A DNA stretch of 64,000 nucleotides from Crenobacter oryzisoli. GTDB lineage: Bacteria; Pseudomonadota; Gammaproteobacteria; Burkholderiales; Chromobacteriaceae. The translations under genes and the position numbers were made by a program. Location of the stretch: assembly GCF_030385785.1 (NCBI RefSeq), contig NZ_JAUEDK010000007.1, forward strand, positions 1-64,000, given 5' to 3'. Positions 29,157 to 36,819 of this stretch are shown here, piece after piece. The notes below the pieces were generated by a model that worked only from the letters and a program-made list of their open reading frames with translations, was not told where the DNA came from and did no database searches. Numbering within the stretch: position 1 is the first letter of the stretch; each line of letters opens with the position of its first letter.

Positions 29157-30248
29157 TCAGCCGGCCAGCGCGGCGAGCACGGCCGGATCGAGCGCCTGCG
29201 GGTGGGCCGTGACGCGCAGCAGGTGCTTTAGTGCCGGGTGCGGCGGGCGATGCACCGCCACGCCGTCGGCGAGCAGGCTGCGCTGGATCCGCTCGGCCGC
29301 CGCCGCGTCCGGATAGGCGAGCGCGACGAAGTTGGTGTGGCTGGGCAGCGGGGCCCGGCCGTGCGCGCGCAGCGCGGCGGCGAGCTTTTCGCGCAGCGCC
29401 AGCGTCTCGTCGACCAGGTCGCGCGCGTAGTCCGGCGTGTCGAACAGCGCCTGCGCGGCCGCTTGAGCCAGCGCCGACAGCGCATACTGCGGTCGGATCT
29501 GGTCGGCCTTGGCGACGATGTCGGCCGACGCGATCGCGTAGCCGACCCTCAGGCCGGCCAGCGCGTATGCCTTGGACAGGGTGCGCAGCCGCACCGTATT
29601 CGGCAACACGCCGTGCGGCGGGGCGTCGGCCGGGTCGGTGCAGAAGTCGACGTAGGCCTCGTCGAGCAGCAGCACGGTGTCGACCGGCAGGGCGGCGCGC
29701 AAGGTGGCGATCTCGGCAGCACGGTAATAGTGGCCGCCCGGGTTGTCCGGGTTGGCGAGGTAGACCAGCGGCGCGCGCAGCTCGTGCGCGCGGGCGGCCA
29801 GCGCACCGAGGTCCGGTTCGAGCAGGCCTTCCCCGGTGCGATACGGCACCTCGTCGACATGCAGGCCGCAGCCCTCGGCGAAGTAGCGGAAGGTCGGGTA
29901 GGTGCCGGCGCTGGCAACGACGGTATCGCCGACGTTGCCGAACAGGCGCAGCGTCAGCAGGATCAGGCTGTCGGCGCCGGTATCGAACAGCACCTCGGCC
30001 GGCTTCACGTGGTTGAGTGCGGCGGCCCGCTCACGCAGTGCGTGCGCGTACGGGTCGGGATAGAGGCGTGCGAGCTCGGTGGCAGCGGCGCCGAACAGCT
30101 GCAAGAGCGCCGGCGCCGGCATCGGGATGCTCTCGTTCGAGCCGATCCGCGCGGTGATCGGGCGGCCGAGGGCGGTCTCCAGGTTCACGATGCCGGGGAA
30201 CGGGTTGACGATCGGGTGGTGGTCGAGGTGTCGGGCGAAGCGGGTCAT
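29157..30248 (-). CDS. HisC-like class I/II PLP aminotransferase
   Basis: 363 residues with the histidinol-phosphate aminotransferase layout: LYPDPYAHALRERAAALNHV, VASAGTYPTFRYFAEG, NPDNPGGHYYR, LLLDEAYVDF and the PLP lysine in RTLSKAYALAGLRVGYAI. Compared with true HisC, the substrate-phosphate region is changed (RIGSNESIPMPAP in place of LASNENPLGP), so it may act on another amino acid or an amino-acid phosphate. No his genes are near. Monocistronic. Confidence 0.8.
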   Translation of the reverse strand: MTRFARHLDHHPIVNPFPGIVNLETALGRPITARIGSNESIPMPAPALLQLFGAAATELARLYPDPYAHALRERAAALNHVKPAEVLFDTGADSLILLTLRLFGNVGDTVVASAGTYPTFRYFAEGCGLHVDEVPYRTGEGLLEPDLGALAARAHELRAPLVYLANPDNPGGHYYRAAEIATLRAALPVDTVLLLDEAYVDFCTDPADAPPHGVLPNTVRLRTLSKAYALAGLRVGYAIASADIVAKADQIRPQYALSALAQAAAQALFDTPDYARDLVDETLALREKLAAALRAHGRAPLPSHTNFVALAYPDAAAAERIQRSLLADGVAVHRPPHPALKHLLRVTAHPQALDPAVLAALAG

Positions 30249-30416
30249 GGTCGGCTCCTAGTCGTTCGCCCCATTCTAGAGCGGGTTGCGGTTCGTATTA
30301 CAGCGGTATTGTCGGATGGGCCGATGGGGCAGTCTGCAAGCTGAGGCGCTCGGCTGTTAGCGCCCCTTATTCACCATAGGCTCCCTGCCGCCCGTTCTGC
30401 AGTGCCTTGTCGCCGC

Positions 30417-31307
30417 TCACTGCGGCAGGCGCCGGCGCGCTTCGGCCAGCAGCGTGGCCGAGAAGCGCTCCAGCCGCGGCGTCTGCAGCGCCCAGCACTG
30501 CCAGTACAGCGTCACTTCGGGCGGCTCGTCGGGCAGCAGGTCGACGAGCGAGCCCTGCGCCAACCGCTCGGTCACCTGCAGCTCCGGGCAGATGCCGTAG
30601 CCCAGGCCGCGCTCGACCGCGTCGAGCAGGCTCTGCACCGACGGCACGATCAGGAGCGGGAATTCGGCGATGCCGATGCCGAAGCGCGTCTCGAGGGTGC
30701 CCAGGTGCAGCGTGTCGCGGCGGTTGAAGATGATGCCCGGCGAGCGCCGCAGCGTGTCGGGGCCGACGCCGGCGGCGAAGTGGCGCGCGGCGAACTCGGC
30801 GGTCGCGATGCAGCGATAGCGCATGATGCCGAGCCGGTGGCTGACGCAGCCGGTCGCGGCCTGGGCGGTGCTGGTGACACAGCCGATCACGTCGCCGTTC
30901 TTCAACAGCGCCAGCGTATGCCCCTCGTCCTCGACGGTCAGCTGCAAGAGCAGCCGCTCGCGCGCGACGCAGTCGCCGACCGCGTCGAGAAACCAGGTGC
31001 TCAGCGAGTCGTTGTTGAGCCCGACCGGCAGCGCGACGTAGTCGTCGTCAGCATCGCCCTGCAGCTCGCCGAGCAGTTCCTGCTCGAGCAGGCCGACCTG
31101 GCGGACATGGCGCAGCAGCCGGTGGCCGGCGGCGGTGGCGCGCGCCGGCGTGCCGCGCACCACCAGCATCTGGCCGAGCCGCTCCTCGAGCAGGCGGATG
31201 CGCTGCGACACCGCCGACTGCGTCAGGCACAGCAAGCGCGCGGCCTTGTCGAAACTGCCTTCCTGGACCACCGCTTCGAGCGCGGCGAGCAGCTTGTAGT
31301 CGAACAT
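30417..31307 (-). CDS. argP: LysR-type regulator ArgP (IciA)
   Basis: 296 residues. N-terminal winged helix-turn-helix (YKLLAALEAVVQEGSFDKAA, then LTQSAVSQRIRLLEERLG) and a C-terminal ligand domain with PVGLNNDSLSTWFLDAV, the ArgP-specific strand. It activates argO, which is divergent across a 94-bp gap, in response to arginine or lysine. E. coli ArgP was also described as an inhibitor of oriC opening (IciA), of interest given the DnaA-box cluster in this window. Confidence 0.93.
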   Translation of the reverse strand: MFDYKLLAALEAVVQEGSFDKAARLLCLTQSAVSQRIRLLEERLGQMLVVRGTPARATAAGHRLLRHVRQVGLLEQELLGELQGDADDDYVALPVGLNNDSLSTWFLDAVGDCVARERLLLQLTVEDEGHTLALLKNGDVIGCVTSTAQAATGCVSHRLGIMRYRCIATAEFAARHFAAGVGPDTLRRSPGIIFNRRDTLHLGTLETRFGIGIAEFPLLIVPSVQSLLDAVERGLGYGICPELQVTERLAQGSLVDLLPDEPPEVTLYWQCWALQTPRLERFSATLLAEARRRLPQ

Positions 31308-31401
31308 GATTTTTTCTAATGGTTCAGAAAATTAATTAGCTTTTCTTCATTGTAGCGGTGGTTCACTATCGGGCGCATCACTGGATCTTGGGGAGAACGC
31401 A
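31308..31401. promoter_or_regulatory. argP-argO divergent promoter region
   Basis: AT-rich (TTTTCTAATGG, AAAATTAATTAGC) compared with the flanks and placed where ArgP is known to bind in enterobacteria. GGGGAG precedes the argO ATG. Exact -10/-35 not assigned. Confidence 0.5.
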
Positions 31402-32010
31402 ATGACTTATCTGCCGCTGCTGGAAGGGTTCGGCATGGGCGCGAGCCTGATCATGGCGATCGGCGCACAGAACGCCTTCGTGTTGAAGAACGGCCTGCAA
31501 GGCCGGCACCGGCTGCCGATCGCGCTGTGCTGCGCGCTGTCCGACATGCTGCTGATCGCGCTCGGCGTCGCCGGCGTTGGCGCGCTGATCGCCGCTAGTC
31601 CGCTGCTGCTGCAGGTGGTGCGCTGGGCCGGGGTGGCGTTTCTGGTCTGCTACGCGGTCGCCGCCTTGCGCCGGGCGTGGCGCGGCGAATCGATGTCGCT
31701 GGACGGCCGCGATGAGCGGAGCCTGGCGGTAGTGCTGTTGACCACGCTGGCGGTCACCTGGCTGAACCCGCATGTGTATCTGGACACGGTGGTGCTGCTC
31801 GGCAGCCTGGCGGCGCGCTACCCGGGCGAGGGACGCTACCTGTTCGGCGTCGGCGCGGTCTGCGCATCGTTCCTGTGGTTCTTCGCGCTCGCGTACGGCG
31901 CGCGGCTGTTGGCTCCTTTATTTACCAAGCCGGCGGCGTGGCGGGTGCTCGACGTTGGTGTCGCGGCAATCCTGCTGGCGCTGGCGTGGGGGCTGGTGTC
32001 GGGCGCCTGA
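31402..32010 (+). CDS. argO: LysE/ArgO-family basic amino-acid exporter
   Basis: 202 residues, six predicted membrane segments. N-terminal GFGMGASLIMAIGAQNAFVL carries the GAQNxF family motif, and TLAVTWLNPHVYLDTVVLLG the second conserved loop. Exports arginine and/or lysine from the cytosol; control by the divergent ArgP is the normal arrangement. Followed immediately by a terminator that runs into a parS-like site. Confidence 0.95.
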   Translation: MTYLPLLEGFGMGASLIMAIGAQNAFVLKNGLQGRHRLPIALCCALSDMLLIALGVAGVGALIAASPLLLQVVRWAGVAFLVCYAVAALRRAWRGESMSLDGRDERSLAVVLLTTLAVTWLNPHVYLDTVVLLGSLAARYPGEGRYLFGVGAVCASFLWFFALAYGARLLAPLFTKPAAWRVLDVGVAAILLALAWGLVSGA

Positions 32011-32030
32011 ACGGCACTCCGGAAAAGACA

Positions 32031-32055
32031 ACGCCCCGGCATGCCGGGGCGTTTC
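32031..32055 (+). terminator. Terminator of argO, joined to a parS-like site
   Basis: Perfect 10-bp stem ACGCCCCGGC / GCCGGGGCGT with an AT loop, then TTT. Its last bases are also the first bases of the parS-like site at 32050. The preceding bases AAGACA also occur before the 53837 terminator. Confidence 0.85.
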
Positions 32056-32065
32056 ACGTGGAACA
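32050..32065. promoter_or_regulatory. parS-like ParB binding site 1
   Basis: CGTTTCACGTGGAACA differs from the general consensus TGTT(T/C)CACGTG(A/G)AACA only in its first base. Identical to the site at 53855-53870. Confidence 0.7.
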
Positions 32066-32069
32066 TCAC

Positions 32070-33023
32070 TCAGAGATCGAGCGCCAGCCGGCCACCCCTG
32101 GCGCGCGACACGCACAGCATCATCGTCCGTTGCGCGGCCTTTTCCGCATCGGACAGGTAGCTGTCGCGATGGTCGGCCTCACCGTCGATGATCACCGTCT
32201 CGCACGAGCCGCAGATGCCCTCGCGGCACATGCAGTCGACCTTCACACCGGCCTTCTCGATCGCGCGCAGCAGCGATTCGTCGGCGGCGACCTGCAGCGT
32301 CAGTCCGCTCTTGGCGAGCGTCACTTCGAACGCGCCGCCGCTGACGTCGACCTCGTTGCGGAACTGCTCGTAATGGATGCGCTCGTCGCTCCAGCCGGCC
32401 TCGCGGGCGGCGGCGATCACCGCGTCGTTGAGCATGGCCGGGCCGCAGACGTAGACGTGGGTGTGCGGCGGCTGTTCGGCCAGCAGCGCGGCGAGGTCGA
32501 GGCGGCCGCCGTAATCGCTCTCGTACAGGCTCAGCTGCGTGTCGCTGAGGGACAGCGGCAGGCTGTCGAGGTAGGCGGCGCTCTTGCGGCTGCGGAAGCA
32601 GTAGTGCAGCTCGAAGTCGGCCTGCCAGCGCTTGAGCGCCTGGATATGCGTCATGAACGGCGTGATGCCGATGCCGCCGGCGATCAACAGGTGCTTGCCG
32701 GCCGCTTTGGTGAGGCCGAACAGATTGCCCGGCGGCGAGATCTCGAGCTCGTCGCCCTCGGCGACGCGCTCGTGCAGGAAGCTCGATCCGCCGCGCGACG
32801 CTTCTTCGAGGCGCACGCTGATCTGGTAGCGGCGGGTATCGTCGAGCTGGCTCGTCAGCGAGTAGGCGTTGCTGATCCTGCCGCCATCCATGTGCACGAC
32901 GATATGGCTGCCGCTGTCGAATGCGGGCAGTACCGCGCCATCGCTGGCTTCCAGAGTGAAACGCTTGATGCCGGCGGCCAGCTGTTCGATGCAGGCGACC
33001 CGGACGCGGAGTGTCTGGCTCAT
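32070..33023 (-). CDS. CntB/YeaX-like oxygenase reductase (FMN, NADH, [2Fe-2S])
   Basis: 317 residues from ATG 33023. Domains in order: FAD/FMN-binding barrel (SNAYSLTSQLDDTRRYQI), NAD-binding domain (LLIAGGIGITPFMTHIQ), C-terminal plant-type ferredoxin with CREGICGSCE and MMLCVSRA. The unusual order (ferredoxin last) marks the phthalate-dioxygenase-reductase class, and EGICGSCETVIIDGEADHRD closely recalls carnitine monooxygenase reductase. Likely electron donor to the Rieske oxygenase at 36820, although it lies on the other side of the regulator. 54 bp from the permease gene. Confidence 0.9.
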   Translation of the reverse strand: MSQTLRVRVACIEQLAAGIKRFTLEASDGAVLPAFDSGSHIVVHMDGGRISNAYSLTSQLDDTRRYQISVRLEEASRGGSSFLHERVAEGDELEISPPGNLFGLTKAAGKHLLIAGGIGITPFMTHIQALKRWQADFELHYCFRSRKSAAYLDSLPLSLSDTQLSLYESDYGGRLDLAALLAEQPPHTHVYVCGPAMLNDAVIAAAREAGWSDERIHYEQFRNEVDVSGGAFEVTLAKSGLTLQVAADESLLRAIEKAGVKVDCMCREGICGSCETVIIDGEADHRDSYLSDAEKAAQRTMMLCVSRARGGRLALDL

Positions 33024-33077
33024 CTTGGGATCCTTCGGGTAGGAGCCGGGCAGGCGCTGTGCCCGCCCGGCCACGGC

Positions 33078-34712
33078 TCAGTTGATGATCGTCAGCTTGG
33101 CGGCGATCCACACCACCGCGACGCCGGCGGCCAGTGCGAGATACGGCAGCCAGCCTGCGCGTGCGTGCGGCAGTTCCATGTCGTGGCGCATCGACGCTGG
33201 GAAGCGGCCCTTGTCCTGCACGTAGTGGCGGTAGATGAACACCGGCACGATCAGGAAGGTGGCGATCAGGCCGTTGCGCAGCGTGTTCTCGCCCTGGAAG
33301 TTGGCGCCGGCGCCGACGAAGGCCAGGTCGAAGTAACCGCACAGCGCGCCGAGCGCCAGCAGCCAGTTCTTGCACTTGTACGGGCGCGGCCAGTCGGCGC
33401 GGTCGAGGCGGTGGATCCAACCCGACTGCAGGTTCAGGAACACGAAGATCATGTAGCAGACGTTCGAGATCGACAGCACCGCCATGTAGTTCGACATCAA
33501 CAGCAGGAACAGGTTGAACACCAGGTCGGTCCACATCGCGCGGGTCGGCGCGCCGTGCTCGTTCACGTGCGACAGATACTTCGGCAGCCAGCCGTCGACC
33601 GATGCCTGGTACAGCGTGCGCGACGAGCCCATCATCGACGTCATCACGATCAGCAGGATCGACAGCACCATCATCACGACGATCACGTTGAACACCACCG
33701 CGCCGCCGCCGACGAACTTGGCCATCGCCGCGCCGACGCCGGAGCCGTCGACGATGGCGGGCGCGAGCATGCCTTTGAGGCCCAGTTCGCCCTGGAACGC
33801 GATCGGCACCGCGATGAACATGAACAGGCACAGCACGCCGGACCAGAAGATCGCCTTGAACGTGTCCTTCTGCGGGTCCTTGAACTCGCGGGTGTAGCAC
33901 ACCGCGGTCTCGAAGCCGAACGTCGACCAACAGGCGAGGAACATCGCGCCCATCGCGGTGCTGATGCCGGCGGTGTTCCAGCTGCCCATCACCGACGCGC
34001 CCGATGCGTCGTGCGTCAGCGGCAACAGCGGCAGGAAGTTCGTCGACGGCATGTCACCGGTGAACATCGGCACCAGCGCGACAACGACCAGCGGCGCGAG
34101 CGACGCAATGCCGAGGATGCGCTGCGTCTTCGCGGCGGCCGACGCGCCGCTGTGCTGCAGCTTGAACGTGATCAACAGGAAGATCGCGGCGAGCACGAAG
34201 GTCGAGTTGACGCGCAGGCTCAGCCCCTTGCTGATGAAGTCGAGGTCGACGAGCGTCAGCTGCCAGGTGTTGATCGCCGAGTTGGCCGGGAACAGGCAGC
34301 TGAGCATATAGCCGGCGGCGAGGCTGGTGCCGAGTGCCAGCATCGGCGACCAGGCGATCCAGTTGCACCACACCGACACCGGAGCGACGAACTTGCTGTA
34401 GCGCACCCAGCCGAGCGCGCCGTACACCGATGCCCCGCCCGACTTGTGCGGATAGAGGCCGGAAATCTCGGCGTAGGTGAAACACTGCGCGAAACCGACC
34501 AGGATCGCGACGATCCAGACGATCCAAGCCGGCTGGCCGATGGTGGCGGACACGCCGCCGATGGTGAACAGCACGCCGGCCGGCACGCCGCTGGTCACCC
34601 AGAACGCGTCCTTCCAGCTGAGGGTGCGCTGCAGGTCGTGGCTTTGGGTCGATGCCTGCGCGTGCGGGGCTAGCGTGCCGATGGACAGCACGTCTTCTTG
34701 TTGCGAACTCAC
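33078..34712 (-). CDS. APC-superfamily permease
   Basis: 544 residues with about twelve membrane segments, starting at GTG 34712 after AAAGGAG. Features: SGVPAGVLFTIGGVSATIG in TM1, FTYAEISGLYPHKSGGASVYGA (APC sodium/substrate region) and STFGFETAVCYTREFKDPQ. It probably imports the amine used by the neighbouring reductase, oxygenase and dehydrogenases; choline, carnitine or a related compound is inferred from context only. Known carnitine systems use BCCT transporters, so an APC carrier here is atypical. Confidence 0.82.
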   Translation of the reverse strand: MSSQQEDVLSIGTLAPHAQASTQSHDLQRTLSWKDAFWVTSGVPAGVLFTIGGVSATIGQPAWIVWIVAILVGFAQCFTYAEISGLYPHKSGGASVYGALGWVRYSKFVAPVSVWCNWIAWSPMLALGTSLAAGYMLSCLFPANSAINTWQLTLVDLDFISKGLSLRVNSTFVLAAIFLLITFKLQHSGASAAAKTQRILGIASLAPLVVVALVPMFTGDMPSTNFLPLLPLTHDASGASVMGSWNTAGISTAMGAMFLACWSTFGFETAVCYTREFKDPQKDTFKAIFWSGVLCLFMFIAVPIAFQGELGLKGMLAPAIVDGSGVGAAMAKFVGGGAVVFNVIVVMMVLSILLIVMTSMMGSSRTLYQASVDGWLPKYLSHVNEHGAPTRAMWTDLVFNLFLLLMSNYMAVLSISNVCYMIFVFLNLQSGWIHRLDRADWPRPYKCKNWLLALGALCGYFDLAFVGAGANFQGENTLRNGLIATFLIVPVFIYRHYVQDKGRFPASMRHDMELPHARAGWLPYLALAAGVAVVWIAAKLTIIN

Positions 34713-35131
34713 GATAGTTCTCCTTTGTTTCCCTAATCGCCGTTTGTCGGGAGCGTGGCTCCGTCACGGTCTGCCGTTCGGGTTGTCGTTGTGTTCGGGT
34801 CTAGTGATTGCCCGATTGTCGGACGGCCTGGGAGTGAGTCGCTTCGATTCTGGTGGCTCGCTTCATCGTTGTCTCCTCTGTTGTGGGGTATGGCTGCCGC
34901 TCTTGGGGCTGGCTGTTGTATTGCTGGCCGGTTGATGCGGCAGCAATGCGGTGAAACCCGCATTTATGTATCCAGAATGGTAAAATTTACTATTAGTAAA
35001 TTAATTCACCAAAGGTTACGATGGCGAGTATAGGAACGACGTTCGGGAAAAAACAATAAAAGATTTATATCGAGCGACGGGCGGCGTTAGCCCGGTGGGC
35101 GGGGTGCGGAAGATGGGCAGAAGTCGGGCAA
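34713..35131. other. Promoter/leader region of the permease gene
   Basis: About 420 bp without a gene. It holds an AT-rich operator-like block at 34980-35010 (separate entry); the rest shows no structure I can name. Confidence 0.5.
34986..35010 (-). promoter_or_regulatory. Operator-like site upstream of the permease gene
   Basis: TTTACTATTAGTAAATTAAT followed by TCACC. It contains the perfect palindrome TTTACT-ATT-AGTAAA and a third half-site just left (GTAAAATTTAC). The block closely resembles the one upstream of the Rieske gene (36765-36790, read inverted). Candidate site for the XRE-PAS regulator encoded between them. Confidence 0.5.
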
Positions 35132-35159
35132 CAAAAAAAAGCCGCCCTGGCGGGCGGCT
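35132..35159 (-). terminator. Terminator of the XRE-PAS regulator gene
   Basis: AGCCGCCC/GGGCGGCT stem; the A8 run at 35133-35140 is the minus-strand T-run. Confidence 0.88.
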
Positions 35160-35180
35160 GTTTCGGCATCGGGAAGATGG

Positions 35181-36587
35181 CTAACCCGCGCGGGCGCCGG
35201 TCTCCTCGACGATAGTGATCAGGTGCGCCGGCTTGCCGGTCGCCGGGTGGCGGCTCAGCGACGTCGTCACCTTGGTCCACACGATGTCGCCGTTCTTCCT
35301 GACGAAGCGCTTTTCGAGCGTGTACGTGTCGATCCGGCCGGCGAGCAGGCTGTCGAGCAACGCCAGGTTCTGGTCCAGATCATCGGCGACGGTGAGCTCC
35401 TGGAAGGTGTGTTCGGCCAAAGCGTCGTTGTCGTAGCCGAGGATGTCGCACAGCTTTCGGTTGGCGCGCAGCCAGCGGCCGTCGAGGCCGATGTGCGCGA
35501 TGCCGACCGCCGCCTGTTCGAAGATCGCGCGGAAGCGCTCCTCGCTCTCGCGGTACGCCAGCTCGGCCAGCTTCTGGCCGGTGATGTCCTGCGACGCGCC
35601 GATCATCGTCAGCGCGCGGCCGTTCTCGTCGAAGCTCACCTCGCCCTCCTCGCGGATCTCGCGCCGGCTGCCATCGGGCAGTGCGATTGCGTACTCGACC
35701 CGGTACGGCTGCCTGTCGACGATCGCCGTGCGGATCGCCTCCTGGATGCGCTCGCGGTCTTCCTCGACGATCGACGCGAGGTAGCGCTCCATCGTCACCT
35801 TGAACGCCTGCGGCGCCCAGCCGAAGATCCGGTACGCCTCGTCGGTCCACGAGCAGTCGTCGGTCTGGATGTTCCAGTACCAGCCGCCCAGGTGCGCGAT
35901 CTGTTGCGCTTTCGCGAGTAGCGCCTCGTTCTGGCGCAGCGCCGCTTCGGCGCGGCGCCGCTCGGTGATGTCGAGACTTACGCCGATCATTTTCACCGGG
36001 CGCTGCTCGATATCGCGCACTAGCGTCGCGCGCGACGAGATCCAGCGCGTGTCGTCATCGACGACGACACGGAATTCCCACTCGTGCATCTCCTGCGCCG
36101 ACAGGCTGCGCTGCAGCACTTCCCTCAGCCGCGCCATGTCGTCCGGGTGCACGCACGCCCAGAAGTCGTCCATGTTGCGGATGTGCCGGCCGAACAGGTG
36201 CTCGTCGTTCGACGAGTAATTGAGCGCGTCGGTCAGCACGTTCCATTCCCAGGTGACGATGCCGGACACCTCCTGCGCGAATTTCATCCTCGCCTCGTTT
36301 TCCATGATCTCGGCGAGGTGCTTCTGGCGTAGTTCCTTGATGTGCGGGTCGGTCGCGCTGCTCGCTTCGAGGTCGGCGATCGCCTGCTCGCCGTAGCGCA
36401 GCCACAGCCAGTTCACGCCGATGAAGCGCGCCAGCGCCAGCAGCCGCTCGTACTCGATCTCACCGCCGCGTGTCCACTTGTGCACTGCCGACGGCGACAC
36501 CGAAAGCGCCTCGGCTACCTGCTTGAGCATGATGCGCTTGGCGTCGAGCACCCCTTTCAGGCGCGTCGAAAAAGTGTCCTCGGTCAT
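35181..36587 (-). CDS. XRE-type DNA-binding protein with three PAS domains
   Basis: 468 residues. An N-terminal Cro/XRE helix-turn-helix spans about residues 8-62 (MLKQVAEALSVSPSAVHKWT). PAS1 with its PAC lies at about 95-210, PAS2 at 218-335 and PAS3 at 343-465, each ending in a PAC motif (DITERRRAEA, DITGQKLAEL). There is no kinase, GGDEF or other output domain after the PAS repeats, so the DNA-binding head must be the output. Start ATG 36587 has AAGGG. It is divergent from the Rieske oxygenase gene and is the obvious candidate regulator of this island. Ligand or cofactor unknown. Confidence 0.85.
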   Translation of the reverse strand: MTEDTFSTRLKGVLDAKRIMLKQVAEALSVSPSAVHKWTRGGEIEYERLLALARFIGVNWLWLRYGEQAIADLEASSATDPHIKELRQKHLAEIMENEARMKFAQEVSGIVTWEWNVLTDALNYSSNDEHLFGRHIRNMDDFWACVHPDDMARLREVLQRSLSAQEMHEWEFRVVVDDDTRWISSRATLVRDIEQRPVKMIGVSLDITERRRAEAALRQNEALLAKAQQIAHLGGWYWNIQTDDCSWTDEAYRIFGWAPQAFKVTMERYLASIVEEDRERIQEAIRTAIVDRQPYRVEYAIALPDGSRREIREEGEVSFDENGRALTMIGASQDITGQKLAELAYRESEERFRAIFEQAAVGIAHIGLDGRWLRANRKLCDILGYDNDALAEHTFQELTVADDLDQNLALLDSLLAGRIDTYTLEKRFVRKNGDIVWTKVTTSLSRHPATGKPAHLITIVEETGARAG

Positions 36588-36745
36588 CGGTTTGCCCTTT
36601 AACTGATGGTGAATTGTTGCTGCGCACCTTACACCAAGCGGCGCCTTCCGCGCGACCCTGCCGCCATCTAAATAGCCAAGGTAAATCGATTTTCATTTTC
36701 CGATATTTTTTTTGAAATTGATTTGGTGTGGCTGGCCTTACTAGA

Positions 36746-36790
36746 CTTCAGTCAAATCACTGAAGGTAATTTATTTAACCAATAGTGAAT
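36746..36790. promoter_or_regulatory. Operator-like sites upstream of the Rieske oxygenase gene
   Basis: CTTCAGT (36746-36752) and ACTGAAG (36759-36765) form a perfect 7-bp inverted repeat. Directly after it, 36765-36790 is AT-rich (GGTAATTTATTTAACC, AATAGTGAAT). Inverted, this second block aligns with 34986-35010: both have ACTATT, (A/G)GT, AAAT and ACC in the same order. Confidence 0.5.
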
Positions 36791-36819
36791 CATCCCGCAG
36801 AGGACAAAGAGGAGTCACC

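Noticed and set aside
31875-34673. 932-codon plus-strand frame over the reductase and APC permease genes
   Set aside because: Runs antisense across two unrelated genes and their gap; composition is that of a shadow frame.
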